A stretch of DNA of 24,100 bases, from assembly GCA_965658355.1 (NCBI GenBank), contig CBFHRX010000027.1, positions 1 to 24,100 on the forward strand, written 5' to 3'. Position 1 is the first letter of the stretch; the number at the start of each line of letters is the position of its first letter. The stretch comes from UBA11891 sp965658355. GTDB lineage: Bacteria > Bacteroidota > Bacteroidia > Flavobacteriales > Flavobacteriaceae. This document shows positions 7,903 through 15,140 of this stretch, piece by piece. Position numbers and translations under genes: made by a program. Below the pieces are notes generated by a model, which had not been told where the DNA came from, searched no databases, and saw nothing but the letters and a program-made list of their open reading frames with translations.

Positions 7903-7968
7903 ACCTGCCTAAAAACAAAAAACCCACAACTTACGTCATGGGTTTTCTTTTGCGGAGAAAGAGGGATT
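7892..7968 (-). repeat. Repeat copy A, ending in the intact tRNA-Ser gene
   Basis: These 77 bases are identical to 7723-7799. The copy includes the terminator of tRNA-Ser and runs about 15 nt into the tRNA 3' end before the sequences part (true tRNA continues CGAACCCCCG, the copies ACTGCGTGAT). This is the presumed parent copy. Confidence 0.9.
7912..7946 (-). terminator. Intrinsic terminator of tRNA-Ser
   Basis: On the - strand, just beyond the tRNA end, AAAACCCA and TGGGTTTT form an 8-bp stem around a 12-nt loop, followed by a T-rich run. It is positioned correctly for a tRNA terminator, and is duplicated in copies B (about 7743-7777) and C (about 7520-7554). Confidence 0.75.
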
Positions 7969-8037
7969 CGAACCCCCGGAGGTGTGACCCTCAACAGTTT
8001 TCAAGACTGCCGCATTCGACCACTCTGCCATTTCTCC
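7953..8037 (-). tRNA. tRNA-Ser (anticodon UGA)
   Basis: An 85-nt tRNA on the - strand. The acceptor stem pairs GGAGAAA (8031-8037) with TTTCTCC (7954-7960), with G as discriminator base and no encoded CCA. The T arm reads GGTTCGAATCC, the anticodon loop is CTTGAAA with anticodon TGA at 8001-8003, and there is a long variable arm typical of class II tRNAs such as serine. It decodes UCA and related serine codons. A TAnnTTTG element lies 10 nt upstream, and a terminator lies directly downstream. Its 3' end is copied in the adjacent repeats. Confidence 0.95.
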
Positions 8038-8047
8038 TTTGCGGTGG

Positions 8048-8055
8048 CAAATATA
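8048..8055 (-). promoter_or_regulatory. -7 promoter element for tRNA-Ser
   Basis: On the - strand the bases read TATATTTG, a full match to the Bacteroidetes -7 consensus TAnnTTTG, 10 nt before the tRNA 5' end. A TTG lies about 25 nt further upstream, slightly beyond the usual -33 spacing. Confidence 0.6.
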
Positions 8056-8122
8056 CGTTGCTTTTTCTGGATTTAAAAACCAATCTTTTAATTCAATTAT
8101 TCTAATAGCATTTTCATCTTAG

Positions 8123-8130
8123 TATCTTTG
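8123..8130 (+). promoter_or_regulatory. -7 promoter element for the TSUP permease gene
   Basis: TATCTTTG matches TAnnTTTG and ends only 4 nt before the GTG start codon. Transcription would begin at or next to the start codon, suggesting a leaderless message or a start further downstream. No clear -33 TTG element is visible. Confidence 0.5.
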
Positions 8131-8134
8131 GCTG

Positions 8135-8890
8135 GTGTACGATTTTGTAGAAATTGGATTATTAGTTGGAGTCGGTTTTTTAGCAGGTATTATCAATACA
8201 TTGGCTGGTGGTGGCTCCCTTATTACGCTTCCTGTTTTGATTTTTCTTGGCCTTCCTCCAGCAGTAGCAAATGGCACCAATCGGATTGCCATTGTGGTCC
8301 AATCTTTATTTGGGAGCTTGGGCTATAGAAGCAAGGGTTTTGTTCCCACTCGGTTTACCTTTCTCTTAGGTATTTCGGCTTCTTTTGGCGCTTTGCTAGG
8401 GGCTCGTATCGCTGTAGATATAGAAGGGGCTCTTTTCAATAAAATCCTTGCTGTCGTAATGCTCGTTGTGGTAGGCCTGATCATTGCCAGTCCCAAGAAA
8501 AACTTTAAGGATCTTCAATCCCGCTTGGAAGGGAAGTATTTTGTCGCTGCCCTGCTAGGCTTTTTCATAATTGGGATATATGGGGGGTTTATCAACGCAG
8601 GAATTGGTTTTGTCATCATGCTTTTTTTAACTCAGATAAACCAGCTGGATTTAATTAGGACCAATGCAACTAAGGTAACCGTTGTCTTTATCTACAGTCT
8701 TTTTGCCTTAGGTACCTTCGCCTGGAATGGAAAAGTAGAGTGGGTTTTAGGCCTGTGGATGGCTTTTGGAACATCCTTCGGTGCTTGGTTTACCAGTCGA
8801 TGGTCGGTGAAAAAAGGGGCGCGTGTGGTAAAGGTAGCCCTTCTAATTATGGTTTCAGCGATGGCTACCAAATTGTGGTTTTTCGATTAA
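8135..8890 (+). CDS. TSUP-family (TauE/SafE) membrane permease
   Basis: A 251-residue protein with about eight hydrophobic segments. The first one carries the family's Gly-rich turn (GFLAGIINTLAGGGSL, residues 15-30), and the second half repeats the pattern (GIYGGFINAGIGF, about residues 148-160). The halves are the duplicated module of the sulfite exporter TauE/SafE family, inner-membrane transporters thought to move sulfur-containing or organic anions. The start is GTG, chosen because the TSUP N-terminus normally begins just before the first helix and no ATG fits. The gene is preceded by a promoter element nearly touching the start, and its stop overlaps the ribBA stop by 4 nt in convergent orientation. 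Substrate unknown. Confidence 0.87.
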   Translation: MYDFVEIGLLVGVGFLAGIINTLAGGGSLITLPVLIFLGLPPAVANGTNRIAIVVQSLFGSLGYRSKGFVPTRFTFLLGISASFGALLGARIAVDIEGALFNKILAVVMLVVVGLIIASPKKNFKDLQSRLEGKYFVAALLGFFIIGIYGGFINAGIGFVIMLFLTQINQLDLIRTNATKVTVVFIYSLFALGTFAWNGKVEWVLGLWMAFGTSFGAWFTSRWSVKKGARVVKVALLIMVSAMATKLWFFD

Positions 8891-10020
8891 TAATTCACGT
8901 AATCGGTAATTTCTAAGCCATAACCTGTCAACCCAATTTTTGGTTTTTGCGTTGAATTGGTCATTACCTTTAGCTTGTTGATGTTCAAATCGTGTAAAAT
9001 TTGGGCACCAATCCCAAAATCACGTTCGTCCATGGGTAGGGGAGGTACCTTGTCTAAAATTCCTTCTTCTTGAAATTTCGTAAAGACTCCCAATCGGGAC
9101 AATAGATTTTCTCCGGCTTGATGGTTTTGAATAAATAGCACAGCCCCTTTCCCTTCTTTATTGATAACCGTAAAAATATCGTTTAACCTTCTGTCTATTC
9201 CTGTTGTCAGCATCCCCAAAAGATCGTCACTTATGCGGGTAGAATTAATACGGGTAAGGATGGGTTCGCCCGTTTTCCACTCTCCTGTAGTAAGCGCAAT
9301 ATGCACTTGCTGGGTTGTAGTTTGTTCGTAGGCACGCAACCTAAATTTCCCAAAACGAGTTTGTACCTCGTGGTCTATTTTTTTAAGAATCAAGCTATCG
9401 TGTTGCATTCGATAGGAGACCAAATCTTCTATGGAAACCAATTTGAGGTTAAACTTTTCAGCTACTTTGATAAGCTCGGGGAGACGGGCCATGGTTCCGT
9501 CTTCATTCATGATCTCTACTATGACTCCAGCGGGGCTAAACCCTGCTAGTCGGGCAAAGTCTATCGCGGCTTCTGTATGGCCAGTTCTGCGTAAGACCCC
9601 TCCTTCTTTGGCGATCAGTGGGAAGATATGTCCCGGTCTGGATAACTGATGGCTTTGGGTATCAGGATTTACTAAGGCTTCAATGGTCTTGCTTCTGTCA
9701 CTTGCGGAAATCCCAGTAGTAACGCCATTGCCTTTTAGGTCTACAGAGACTGTAAAGGCGGTTTCCATAGGATCGGTATTGTTATTTACCATTCGAGTGA
9801 GCTGGAGCTTAGCACAACGCGCCTCTGTTAAAGGAGCACAAATAAGTCCTTTCCCATGAGTTGCCATAAAATTGATCATCTCTGGAGTCACCGCTTCAGC
9901 TGCCGCTAAGAAATCGCCTTCATTCTCTCGGTTTTCATCGTCAACAACAATGATAATCTCTCCGTTTTTTATCGCTTCTATCGCTTCTGAGATCGGGTGA
10001 AACACGCTTGTCTTAGCCAT
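8887..10020 (-). CDS. ribBA: RibBA-type protein: DHBP synthase with degenerate GTP cyclohydrolase II domain
   Basis: A 377-residue fusion. Residues 1-203 are 3,4-dihydroxy-2-butanone-4-phosphate synthase (RibB), converting ribulose 5-phosphate for riboflavin synthesis. Its DDENRENEGD metal motif (27-36), THGKG (54-58) and HTEAAIDFARLAG (148-160) are intact. Residues 206-377 have the GTP cyclohydrolase II fold, with DERDFGIGAQIL (331-342) and a GYGLE end kept. The three zinc-binding Cys of the usual SECLTGD/RCDCG region are missing: the equivalent segment reads TRINSTRISDDLLGML, and there is no Cys at all after residue 70. So this half is probably not a working cyclohydrolase, and a separate RibA is likely elsewhere. 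I chose ATG 10020 because MAKTSVFHPI begins the family; it overlaps the lptG stop by 8 nt. Last gene of the ftsK-lolA-lptG-ribBA run. Confidence 0.92.
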   Translation of the reverse strand: MAKTSVFHPISEAIEAIKNGEIIIVVDDENRENEGDFLAAAEAVTPEMINFMATHGKGLICAPLTEARCAKLQLTRMVNNNTDPMETAFTVSVDLKGNGVTTGISASDRSKTIEALVNPDTQSHQLSRPGHIFPLIAKEGGVLRRTGHTEAAIDFARLAGFSPAGVIVEIMNEDGTMARLPELIKVAEKFNLKLVSIEDLVSYRMQHDSLILKKIDHEVQTRFGKFRLRAYEQTTTQQVHIALTTGEWKTGEPILTRINSTRISDDLLGMLTTGIDRRLNDIFTVINKEGKGAVLFIQNHQAGENLLSRLGVFTKFQEEGILDKVPPLPMDERDFGIGAQILHDLNINKLKVMTNSTQKPKIGLTGYGLEITDYVNY

Positions 10021-11473
10021 TGAGTTTGGTTTTGATATTTTTAAAAATACGTGCAAAAAAGTTGTTGACAGGAACTGTGATAAAGTCCAAGTCTACAAAC
10101 CCTTTATCTGTTGAAGCCCGTCGGGTTAAAAACAAGGCCAGGGGTCCAAAAATAAGGGTAGATATCCAGCAGGCTAGATCCGGTGAAATACTGTTGTCTT
10201 CCGCTGCATTTTTCCCAAACAAGCCAATATAGTGATAGGTGAGGAAAATAATAACAGCCAGCACCAAGGGAAGTCCAAAACCGCCTTTTCGAATAATTGC
10301 ACCCAGTGAGGCGCCAATTAAAAAAAGAATTATAGAGGCAAACAGCAGAGTGTACTTGTCATTCCGTGTTATCTTATGCAAATTGATAAACTTCTGCATC
10401 ACAAAGAAATTCTTCTTTTTTGCTTGCAGGTTGGATACTTTACGGCGGATTTTCACCAAAGCTCCTTGTGCTATTTCGACCCATTGGTAGTTCCGAGAAA
10501 CCTTGGCAAAATTCAATACATCTGCCCGTAATAAGCTGTCAAGCTTTTCAGAATTCCCCTTGCGTTTAGCGATGTCGTTTGAAGGAGCGGTTTTATTAAA
10601 GTTTTTCGCAAATACTTCTTTCTGCTCCGCAAAAGTGACTTCTAAAGAATCGATATTTTGATTGAGTTGATCAATCTTTTGCATGCGAAACGTACTGCGG
10701 TAATTCTCTTCTTCTAAATCTACATTGTTAAATTCAGATAAATCAATATTCATATTGTATTGCTCAAAAGCAACTTTGGCATGAGGGTGTCTTAGTTTTT
10801 CCTTAGCTTTCTGGGGTTGGATTATTTCGTACCTATTGCCATTGTAGAGTACCAATTGGAGCATGGCGTCAGAGGTTTCACTTTTTAATTCGCCACTTTC
10901 TGCTTTAATGACAATATTGTTTTTTTGATCAGGGGTTTTTTCATGGATGATCACATCTGTTAAATAGCGATCATCTTGCCCGTATTTGTCTTCTACTTTA
11001 ATGGAGATACTTCCCAAATCATTAAAAATGCCTTCTCGAATTGCCAGTGCGGGTTTTAATTTGGCGAGGTTTTTTCTCAGGTTATAAGATTTTAATTCTC
11101 CATAGGGAATCACATGATTCGAAAAATAAAAGGAACCGATCCCCAAAAAAATATGAAATATCACCAAGCCTCTCATGGCCCTTTGAAGGGATATGCCTGT
11201 GGATTTCATAGCCGCAAATTCGTAGTTTTCGGCCAAATCTCCATAGGTGATTAGTGAGGCCAACAAAACTGAAAGCGGGAGTACCAAGGGGACTAATTTC
11301 GGGGAGTAGTACAACAAAAACTTAAAAATGATGACTAAATCCAGCCCTTTTCCCGCTAGATCGTCTACAAACAGCCAAAAGGTCTGGATGATAAATATAA
11401 TCATGCAAATAGCAAACACACCAACAAAGCGTTGGAGGTAACTACTCAATATATAGCGGTCTATTATTTTCAA
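10013..11473 (-). CDS. LptF/LptG-family LPS transport permease (YjgP/YjgQ)
   Basis: The 486-residue inner-membrane protein has the layout of LptF/LptG: about three N-terminal transmembrane segments (residues 10-35, 55-80, 100-125), a long periplasmic region rich in strands (about 130-380) and three C-terminal segments (from about 385). The N-terminus MKIIDRYIL...YLQRF and the ALAIREGIFN segment are typical of the family. It would pair with another permease and the LptB ATPase to lift lipopolysaccharide off the inner membrane toward the LptA/C/D bridge. At 486 residues it is longer than the ~360 of E. coli proteins; the extra length is a charged, partly coiled-coil stretch around residues 260-350, common in Bacteroidetes homologs. 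Its start overlaps the lolA stop by 4 nt, and it overlaps ribBA. Which of LptF or LptG it represents is not clear. Confidence 0.88.
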   Translation of the reverse strand: MKIIDRYILSSYLQRFVGVFAICMIIFIIQTFWLFVDDLAGKGLDLVIIFKFLLYYSPKLVPLVLPLSVLLASLITYGDLAENYEFAAMKSTGISLQRAMRGLVIFHIFLGIGSFYFSNHVIPYGELKSYNLRKNLAKLKPALAIREGIFNDLGSISIKVEDKYGQDDRYLTDVIIHEKTPDQKNNIVIKAESGELKSETSDAMLQLVLYNGNRYEIIQPQKAKEKLRHPHAKVAFEQYNMNIDLSEFNNVDLEEENYRSTFRMQKIDQLNQNIDSLEVTFAEQKEVFAKNFNKTAPSNDIAKRKGNSEKLDSLLRADVLNFAKVSRNYQWVEIAQGALVKIRRKVSNLQAKKKNFFVMQKFINLHKITRNDKYTLLFASIILFLIGASLGAIIRKGGFGLPLVLAVIIFLTYHYIGLFGKNAAEDNSISPDLACWISTLIFGPLALFLTRRASTDKGFVDLDFITVPVNNFFARIFKNIKTKLNG

Positions 11474-12111
11474 AAAGCTTCGTTTATAAAGTAGTCAGGA
11501 TATTGACTTGCATCAAAGATAAAGAAGTTATCAACTAAGGGGATGTCTCGAACTAGATTCAGTAGCGTTAAGGTCGTACGGGTGGTGTTTTTACCAATTT
11601 CTATGAGGCGGTAGATGCTGGAGTCCGCGATGTCAATTCCCAATAATAAGTATTCAACATTTGGATCTTCTTCGGTCGGAATCAATTTCACAAATTGTAT
11701 TTTACGTCCCTGTACATTCTGCTCAATATCCCAATGATAGTCATATCCTTCTGTATAGAAATACAGTAGCTCACTCGGATTGATGCCGACTTCTTCGGCT
11801 TCTTCAGGAGAAGAGATGGTAATTTCTTCATTATCAGGAACCACTGTGTAGAGTTGTTTTCCGTCAAAAAGTTGCTGAACATCTGTCATGTCAAGTCGGT
11901 ATTTTTCCTGTGCAACCGTAACGGTTCCCGCTGTTTCTTGACGTATTTTTTCTTGTTGATTTTCGAGTATATAGCGAAACCCAAATTGCAAATTTTTGGC
12001 AGCATTCATGCTTCCAGCGACCTTGTCCAAAAGATTTTTAGCCTTACTAGAGGTTTGCGCAGGCACCGCAAGGCTAAGGAGGAGGAATACTAGTGTAAAA
12101 AGTCTTTTCAT
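11470..12111 (-). CDS. lolA: LolA-like outer-membrane lipoprotein carrier
   Basis: A 213-residue periplasmic protein. The first 18 residues are a signal peptide (MKRLFTLVFLLLSLAVPAQ), likely cut after AQ or nearby. The mature part starts with a helix (KAKNLLDKVAGSMNAAKNLQFGF), then strands of the unclosed beta-barrel that holds a lipoprotein's acyl chains; the LFDGKQLYTVVPDNEEI segment is characteristic. LolA ferries lipoproteins from LolCDE to the outer membrane. The gene sits 41 nt after ftsK and overlaps the LPS permease by 4 nt, an arrangement I recall as conserved in Bacteroidetes. No promoter element is apparent in the 41-nt gap, so it is probably read through from ftsK. Confidence 0.88.
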   Translation of the reverse strand: MKRLFTLVFLLLSLAVPAQTSSKAKNLLDKVAGSMNAAKNLQFGFRYILENQQEKIRQETAGTVTVAQEKYRLDMTDVQQLFDGKQLYTVVPDNEEITISSPEEAEEVGINPSELLYFYTEGYDYHWDIEQNVQGRKIQFVKLIPTEEDPNVEYLLLGIDIADSSIYRLIEIGKNTTRTTLTLLNLVRDIPLVDNFFIFDASQYPDYFINEAF

Positions 12112-12152
12112 CTCAAAATATTTTTTGGGTTAGGTACCATTTCGTTGCCTCT

Positions 12153-14504
12153 TTAATTTTCAGCAGCAAGGTGTTGCTCCAAAGCCACAAGATCCGAAAT
12201 AAGCACTTGCCTTGCCTTGCTTCCTTCAAAGGGGCCTACGATACCGGCAGCTTCCATCTGATCTATAATTCGCCCCGCTCGGTTGTATCCCAACTTAAGC
12301 TTTCGCTGTAGGAGGGAAGCCGAACCTTGTTGCGCTGTTACTATAACTTCGGCTGCTTCTCGGAATAAAGCATCTCGATCTGCTGCATCAATATCCAAGG
12401 CACTAGTGCCTTCTTCCCCAACATATTCCGGCAGTAGATGAGCGTCAACATACCCTTTTTGGGCCCCTACAAAGTGTGCAATTCGATCGACTTCGGGCGT
12501 GTCCACAAAGGCACATTGAATTCGTGTCAAGTCATTTCCTTGGGTGTAAAGCATATCGCCTCTTCCTATCAATTGATCGGCCCCCCCGCTATCGAGGATG
12601 GTTCTAGAATCAATCTTCGAGGTGACACGGAATGCAATCCGAGCTGGGAAATTGGCTTTTATAATACCGGTAATCACATTGACCGAGGGGCGCTGGGTCG
12701 CGATGATCAAATGTATGCCAACCGCACGTGCTAGCTGTGCCAATCGTGCTATGGGCGTTTCAACTTCTTTCCCTGCCGTCATAATAAGATCAGCAAATTC
12801 ATCTACTACCAAAACGATATAAGGCAAGAAATTATGCCCGTCATTGGGATTGAGTTTTCGCTCTCGAAATTTTTGATTGTATTCTTTGAGATTTCGGCAA
12901 AGCGCATTTTTGAGTAATTCATAGCGGTTGTCCATCTCAATGCAAAGTGAATTAAGGGTGTTGATCACCTTGCTGTTGTCTGTGATAATGGCTTCTTCCG
13001 AATCGGGGAGTTTGGCCAGATAATGGCGTTCGATTTTGTTGTAAATCGTGAGTTCAACCTTTTTGGGATCCACCAATACAAATTTCACCTCTGCTGGGTG
13101 TTTTTTATACAGTAGCGAGGTCAATACGGCATTTAAGCCAACAGATTTACCCTGCCCAGTAGCACCTGCCATAAGCATGTGGGGCATCTTTGTAAGGTCG
13201 ACAACAAAAGTCTCATTGCTAATGGTCTTTCCCAAAGCAAGGGGCAATTCCATCTCTGCCTTTTGAAATTTTGGGGAGGCAATCACAGAGCGCATGGACA
13301 CAATACTAGGGTTTTGATTGGGTACTTCAATCCCAATAGTTCCTTTCCCTGGTATGGGTGCAATGATTCGAATCCCTAAAGCAGCTAAAGAAAGCGCAAT
13401 ATCGTCTTCTAGGTTTTTAATCTTTGAAATTCGTATCCCCGCTTCTGGTACAATTTCGTACAGGGTTACTGTTGGGCCTATGGTTGCTTTTATCTGGGCA
13501 ATCGAAATCTTATAATTCCGAAGGGTTTCAACGATTTTATTCTTATTGGCCTCAAGTTCTTCCTGATTTATGGTAATGCTTGTTTCGCCATAGTCTTTGA
13601 GCAAATCAAGACCGGGCAATCGGTAGCTACTCAATTCTAAAGTAGGATCAAAAAAACCGTGTTTTTCAACCAATCCTTGTGCGATATTTTCGCCTACGCT
13701 TTCTTCTTTTGCAACCTCTTGAACTTCCATATCAATGTCTGGTTCGGCAACTGATGTTTCCGGAATTGAGGCATGAGGAGCTTCTTCAGCTTCTTTTACT
13801 TCTGTGGAAGCTATTTCTTGATCCAGGTGAAAGGAAACGGCATCAGTATCGGCTGTGAGCTCGTCATGTGCATCCGCTTCTTCCTCTATTGTGACTTCTT
13901 TTTTTGCGGTGGGTGTAAAGCGGGGGAATTTGAATGTCGTAAAAGTGCCCAATGATTCTGGAGTAACCTTCCAGCGGAGTACCAGAATAATGAGCCCCAT
14001 TAAAAAAAGAATGAGAAGCATTCCAAGGGTACCGATATAGGCATCTAAAAAGGAGTGAACTTCAAAACCTACAGTGCCACTTAATAAGGGTGCTTGTTCG
14101 TAGAAAAATCCAAAAAACAAGCAAAGCCAAAGCATGTGCAAGAGACCCCAGCTCCATCGGCGAAGCAACTGCTCTTTGGATCGATTAAAAAAGAAGGTCA
14201 AACCTGTTATCAAGATCAAGTAAGCAATAACAAAAGCAGCAAAGCCAAAGAGTTGGTAAATGAAAAAATGACTAATAAATGCCCCTAGTTTGTTAAAGAG
14301 GTTTTGCGATTGGACCGCAGGATCGGTAAAGGCACTCAGCGTACTTTGATCGGCCTGCCAGTTAAAATAAAAAGAGATAAAAGACAAGCTTAGCAACAAA
14401 GACAAGACCATTAGAAACCCACCTAGGAGGATTTCTCGTTGTCTTTTTTTAAAGGTCGGATCAGCTGTTGAACCTTTCTGTTTTTGGGCTTTTTGTTCGC
14501 GCAT
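12153..14504 (-). CDS. ftsK: DNA translocase FtsK
   Basis: A 783-residue FtsK/SpoIIIE translocase. Residues 1-200 include about four transmembrane segments (near 26-48, 82-106, 120-135, 157-177). They are followed by an acidic linker (about 200-280), the alpha/beta motor domain (about 290-690) with Walker A GATGQGKS at 447-454 and Walker B LVVDEFADLI at 565-574, and a C-terminal winged-helix gamma domain that reads directional chromosome sequences (about 715-783; RAGRIIDQMEAAGIVGP). It pumps DNA through the division septum and activates dimer resolution. I chose ATG 14504 rather than the in-frame ATG at 14582, because the longer version would run across a terminator hairpin and upstream of the TAnnTTTG element at 14520-14527. 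First gene of the ftsK-lolA-lptG-ribBA run. Confidence 0.95.
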   Translation of the reverse strand: MREQKAQKQKGSTADPTFKKRQREILLGGFLMVLSLLLSLSFISFYFNWQADQSTLSAFTDPAVQSQNLFNKLGAFISHFFIYQLFGFAAFVIAYLILITGLTFFFNRSKEQLLRRWSWGLLHMLWLCLFFGFFYEQAPLLSGTVGFEVHSFLDAYIGTLGMLLILFLMGLIILVLRWKVTPESLGTFTTFKFPRFTPTAKKEVTIEEEADAHDELTADTDAVSFHLDQEIASTEVKEAEEAPHASIPETSVAEPDIDMEVQEVAKEESVGENIAQGLVEKHGFFDPTLELSSYRLPGLDLLKDYGETSITINQEELEANKNKIVETLRNYKISIAQIKATIGPTVTLYEIVPEAGIRISKIKNLEDDIALSLAALGIRIIAPIPGKGTIGIEVPNQNPSIVSMRSVIASPKFQKAEMELPLALGKTISNETFVVDLTKMPHMLMAGATGQGKSVGLNAVLTSLLYKKHPAEVKFVLVDPKKVELTIYNKIERHYLAKLPDSEEAIITDNSKVINTLNSLCIEMDNRYELLKNALCRNLKEYNQKFRERKLNPNDGHNFLPYIVLVVDEFADLIMTAGKEVETPIARLAQLARAVGIHLIIATQRPSVNVITGIIKANFPARIAFRVTSKIDSRTILDSGGADQLIGRGDMLYTQGNDLTRIQCAFVDTPEVDRIAHFVGAQKGYVDAHLLPEYVGEEGTSALDIDAADRDALFREAAEVIVTAQQGSASLLQRKLKLGYNRAGRIIDQMEAAGIVGPFEGSKARQVLISDLVALEQHLAAEN

Positions 14505-14519
14505 AAGATAGAAGTCAAA

Positions 14520-14527
14520 CAAAGGTA
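14520..14527 (-). promoter_or_regulatory. -7 promoter element for ftsK
   Basis: On the - strand the bases read TACCTTTG, a full match to TAnnTTTG, ending 15 nt before the ftsK ATG. It lies just past the terminator of the preceding operon, so ftsK appears to begin a new transcript. Confidence 0.55.
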
Positions 14528-14547
14528 AGCAATGCCCATTAAAGGGT

Positions 14548-14574
14548 AAAAAAAATCCCCTCTGTTGAGGGGAT
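14548..14574 (-). terminator. Intrinsic terminator of the peroxiredoxin operon
   Basis: ATCCCCTC and GAGGGGAT form a perfect 8-bp stem with a TGTT/AACA loop. On the - strand the stem is followed by a run of eight T. It lies 4 nt beyond the stop of the small protein gene, in the right orientation to end the prx-trx-small-protein transcript. Confidence 0.88.
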
Positions 14575-14578
14575 ATTA

Positions 14579-14833
14579 TCAATCAATAGATCCTTGGACC
14601 CTTTTCATAAAAGCATTTAAAGCTTCCTTTTGCGTTTGTCCTTCACTGACAAGCTTTTGGACTTCAAGCGCTCCGTAGAGATTCGAAATAAGCTCTCCCA
14701 AAACATCCATTTCATCTTCTTTAACAGCACTGCTCTCTGTCAAGTGCTCTAAAGTCTCCAGGGTTTCAATGACAAAGTCTTCGTCATTGTCCGCGATAAA
14801 ATTGGAAATATGTTTAATCAGTGGTAGCCTCAT
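14579..14833 (-). CDS. DUF6952-like small protein of flavobacteria
   Basis: An 84-residue acidic, helical, soluble protein with no signal peptide or known motif. As I recall, similar proteins beginning MKLPxIKH and ending ALNAFMKRVxGSID are widespread in Flavobacteriaceae next to thioredoxin and peroxiredoxin genes, and are catalogued as DUF6952. Its start overlaps the thioredoxin gene's end by 20 nt, so the two are translationally coupled. A terminator follows immediately, making it the last gene of the operon. The setting suggests a role in peroxide or thiol stress, but no function is established from the sequence. Confidence 0.75.
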   Translation of the reverse strand: MRLPLIKHISNFIADNDEDFVIETLETLEHLTESSAVKEDEMDVLGELISNLYGALEVQKLVSEGQTQKEALNAFMKRVQGSID

Positions 14834-15128
14834 CTACAAAAGATTTTAATAAATCTGCTTTATTGGTTTGTACTTGATTGGCTAAGCTTCCATTTTTGAA
14901 AGCGGCAAAAGTAGGTAGGTTGCTAACATCTGCTAGCTGTCGCGCAGCAGGATTTTTTTCAGCATCTACCAAAACAAAAGGGATCCCTTCGTTTTCAGTT
15001 GCCATCTTTTTAAACTTAGGCTTCATAATGCGGCAGTTACCGCACCAACCAGCAGAATACTGAACCAATACTGTTTGATTGTCATGAACAAGCTCTTGCA
15101 AGCTGTTGTCTCCTAATTCAATTAACAT
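14814..15128 (-). CDS. Thioredoxin-family protein with CGNC active site
   Basis: A 104-residue thioredoxin-fold protein, the length of a single domain. The active site is WCGNC (Trp28, Cys29-Cys32), and the cis-proline is Pro71 (NLPTFAAF). There is no signal peptide, so it is cytosolic. The classic thioredoxin motif is CGPC; Asn in place of Pro is a variation likely to alter redox potential. It lies 12 nt after the peroxiredoxin gene, suggesting that it reduces that peroxiredoxin. It overlaps the next small gene by 20 nt. Confidence 0.88.
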   Translation of the reverse strand: MLIELGDNSLQELVHDNQTVLVQYSAGWCGNCRIMKPKFKKMATENEGIPFVLVDAEKNPAARQLADVSNLPTFAAFKNGSLANQVQTNKADLLKSFVDEATTD

Positions 15129-15140
15129 GGGGATATCGTT

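Larger units (their letters stand above)
7262..7952. other. Gene-poor stretch with repeats and an assembly gap
   Basis: No credible protein gene lies between the FAH gene and tRNA-Ser. The left part (7262-7516) is AT-rich unique sequence, with a short - strand open frame ending near 7414. From 7517 on it is made of copies of the region just beyond the tRNA-Ser 3' end. The - strand frame through these copies stays open but has no plausible start, so I treat it as a by-product of the repeat or the decayed end of a former gene. Bases 7623-7722 are N. Confidence 0.6.

Noticed and set aside
7517..7968. Repeats as a CRISPR array
   Set aside because: Units are about 169 bases and include the 3' end of a tRNA, with no short direct repeats and regular spacers and no cas genes nearby.
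12438..12822. Several + strand open frames opposite ftsK
   Set aside because: They are the antisense frames of a clearly coding gene, with no recognisable domains or start context.
14505..14582. Longer FtsK start at 14582
   Set aside because: The extension crosses a strong intrinsic terminator and the ftsK promoter element.
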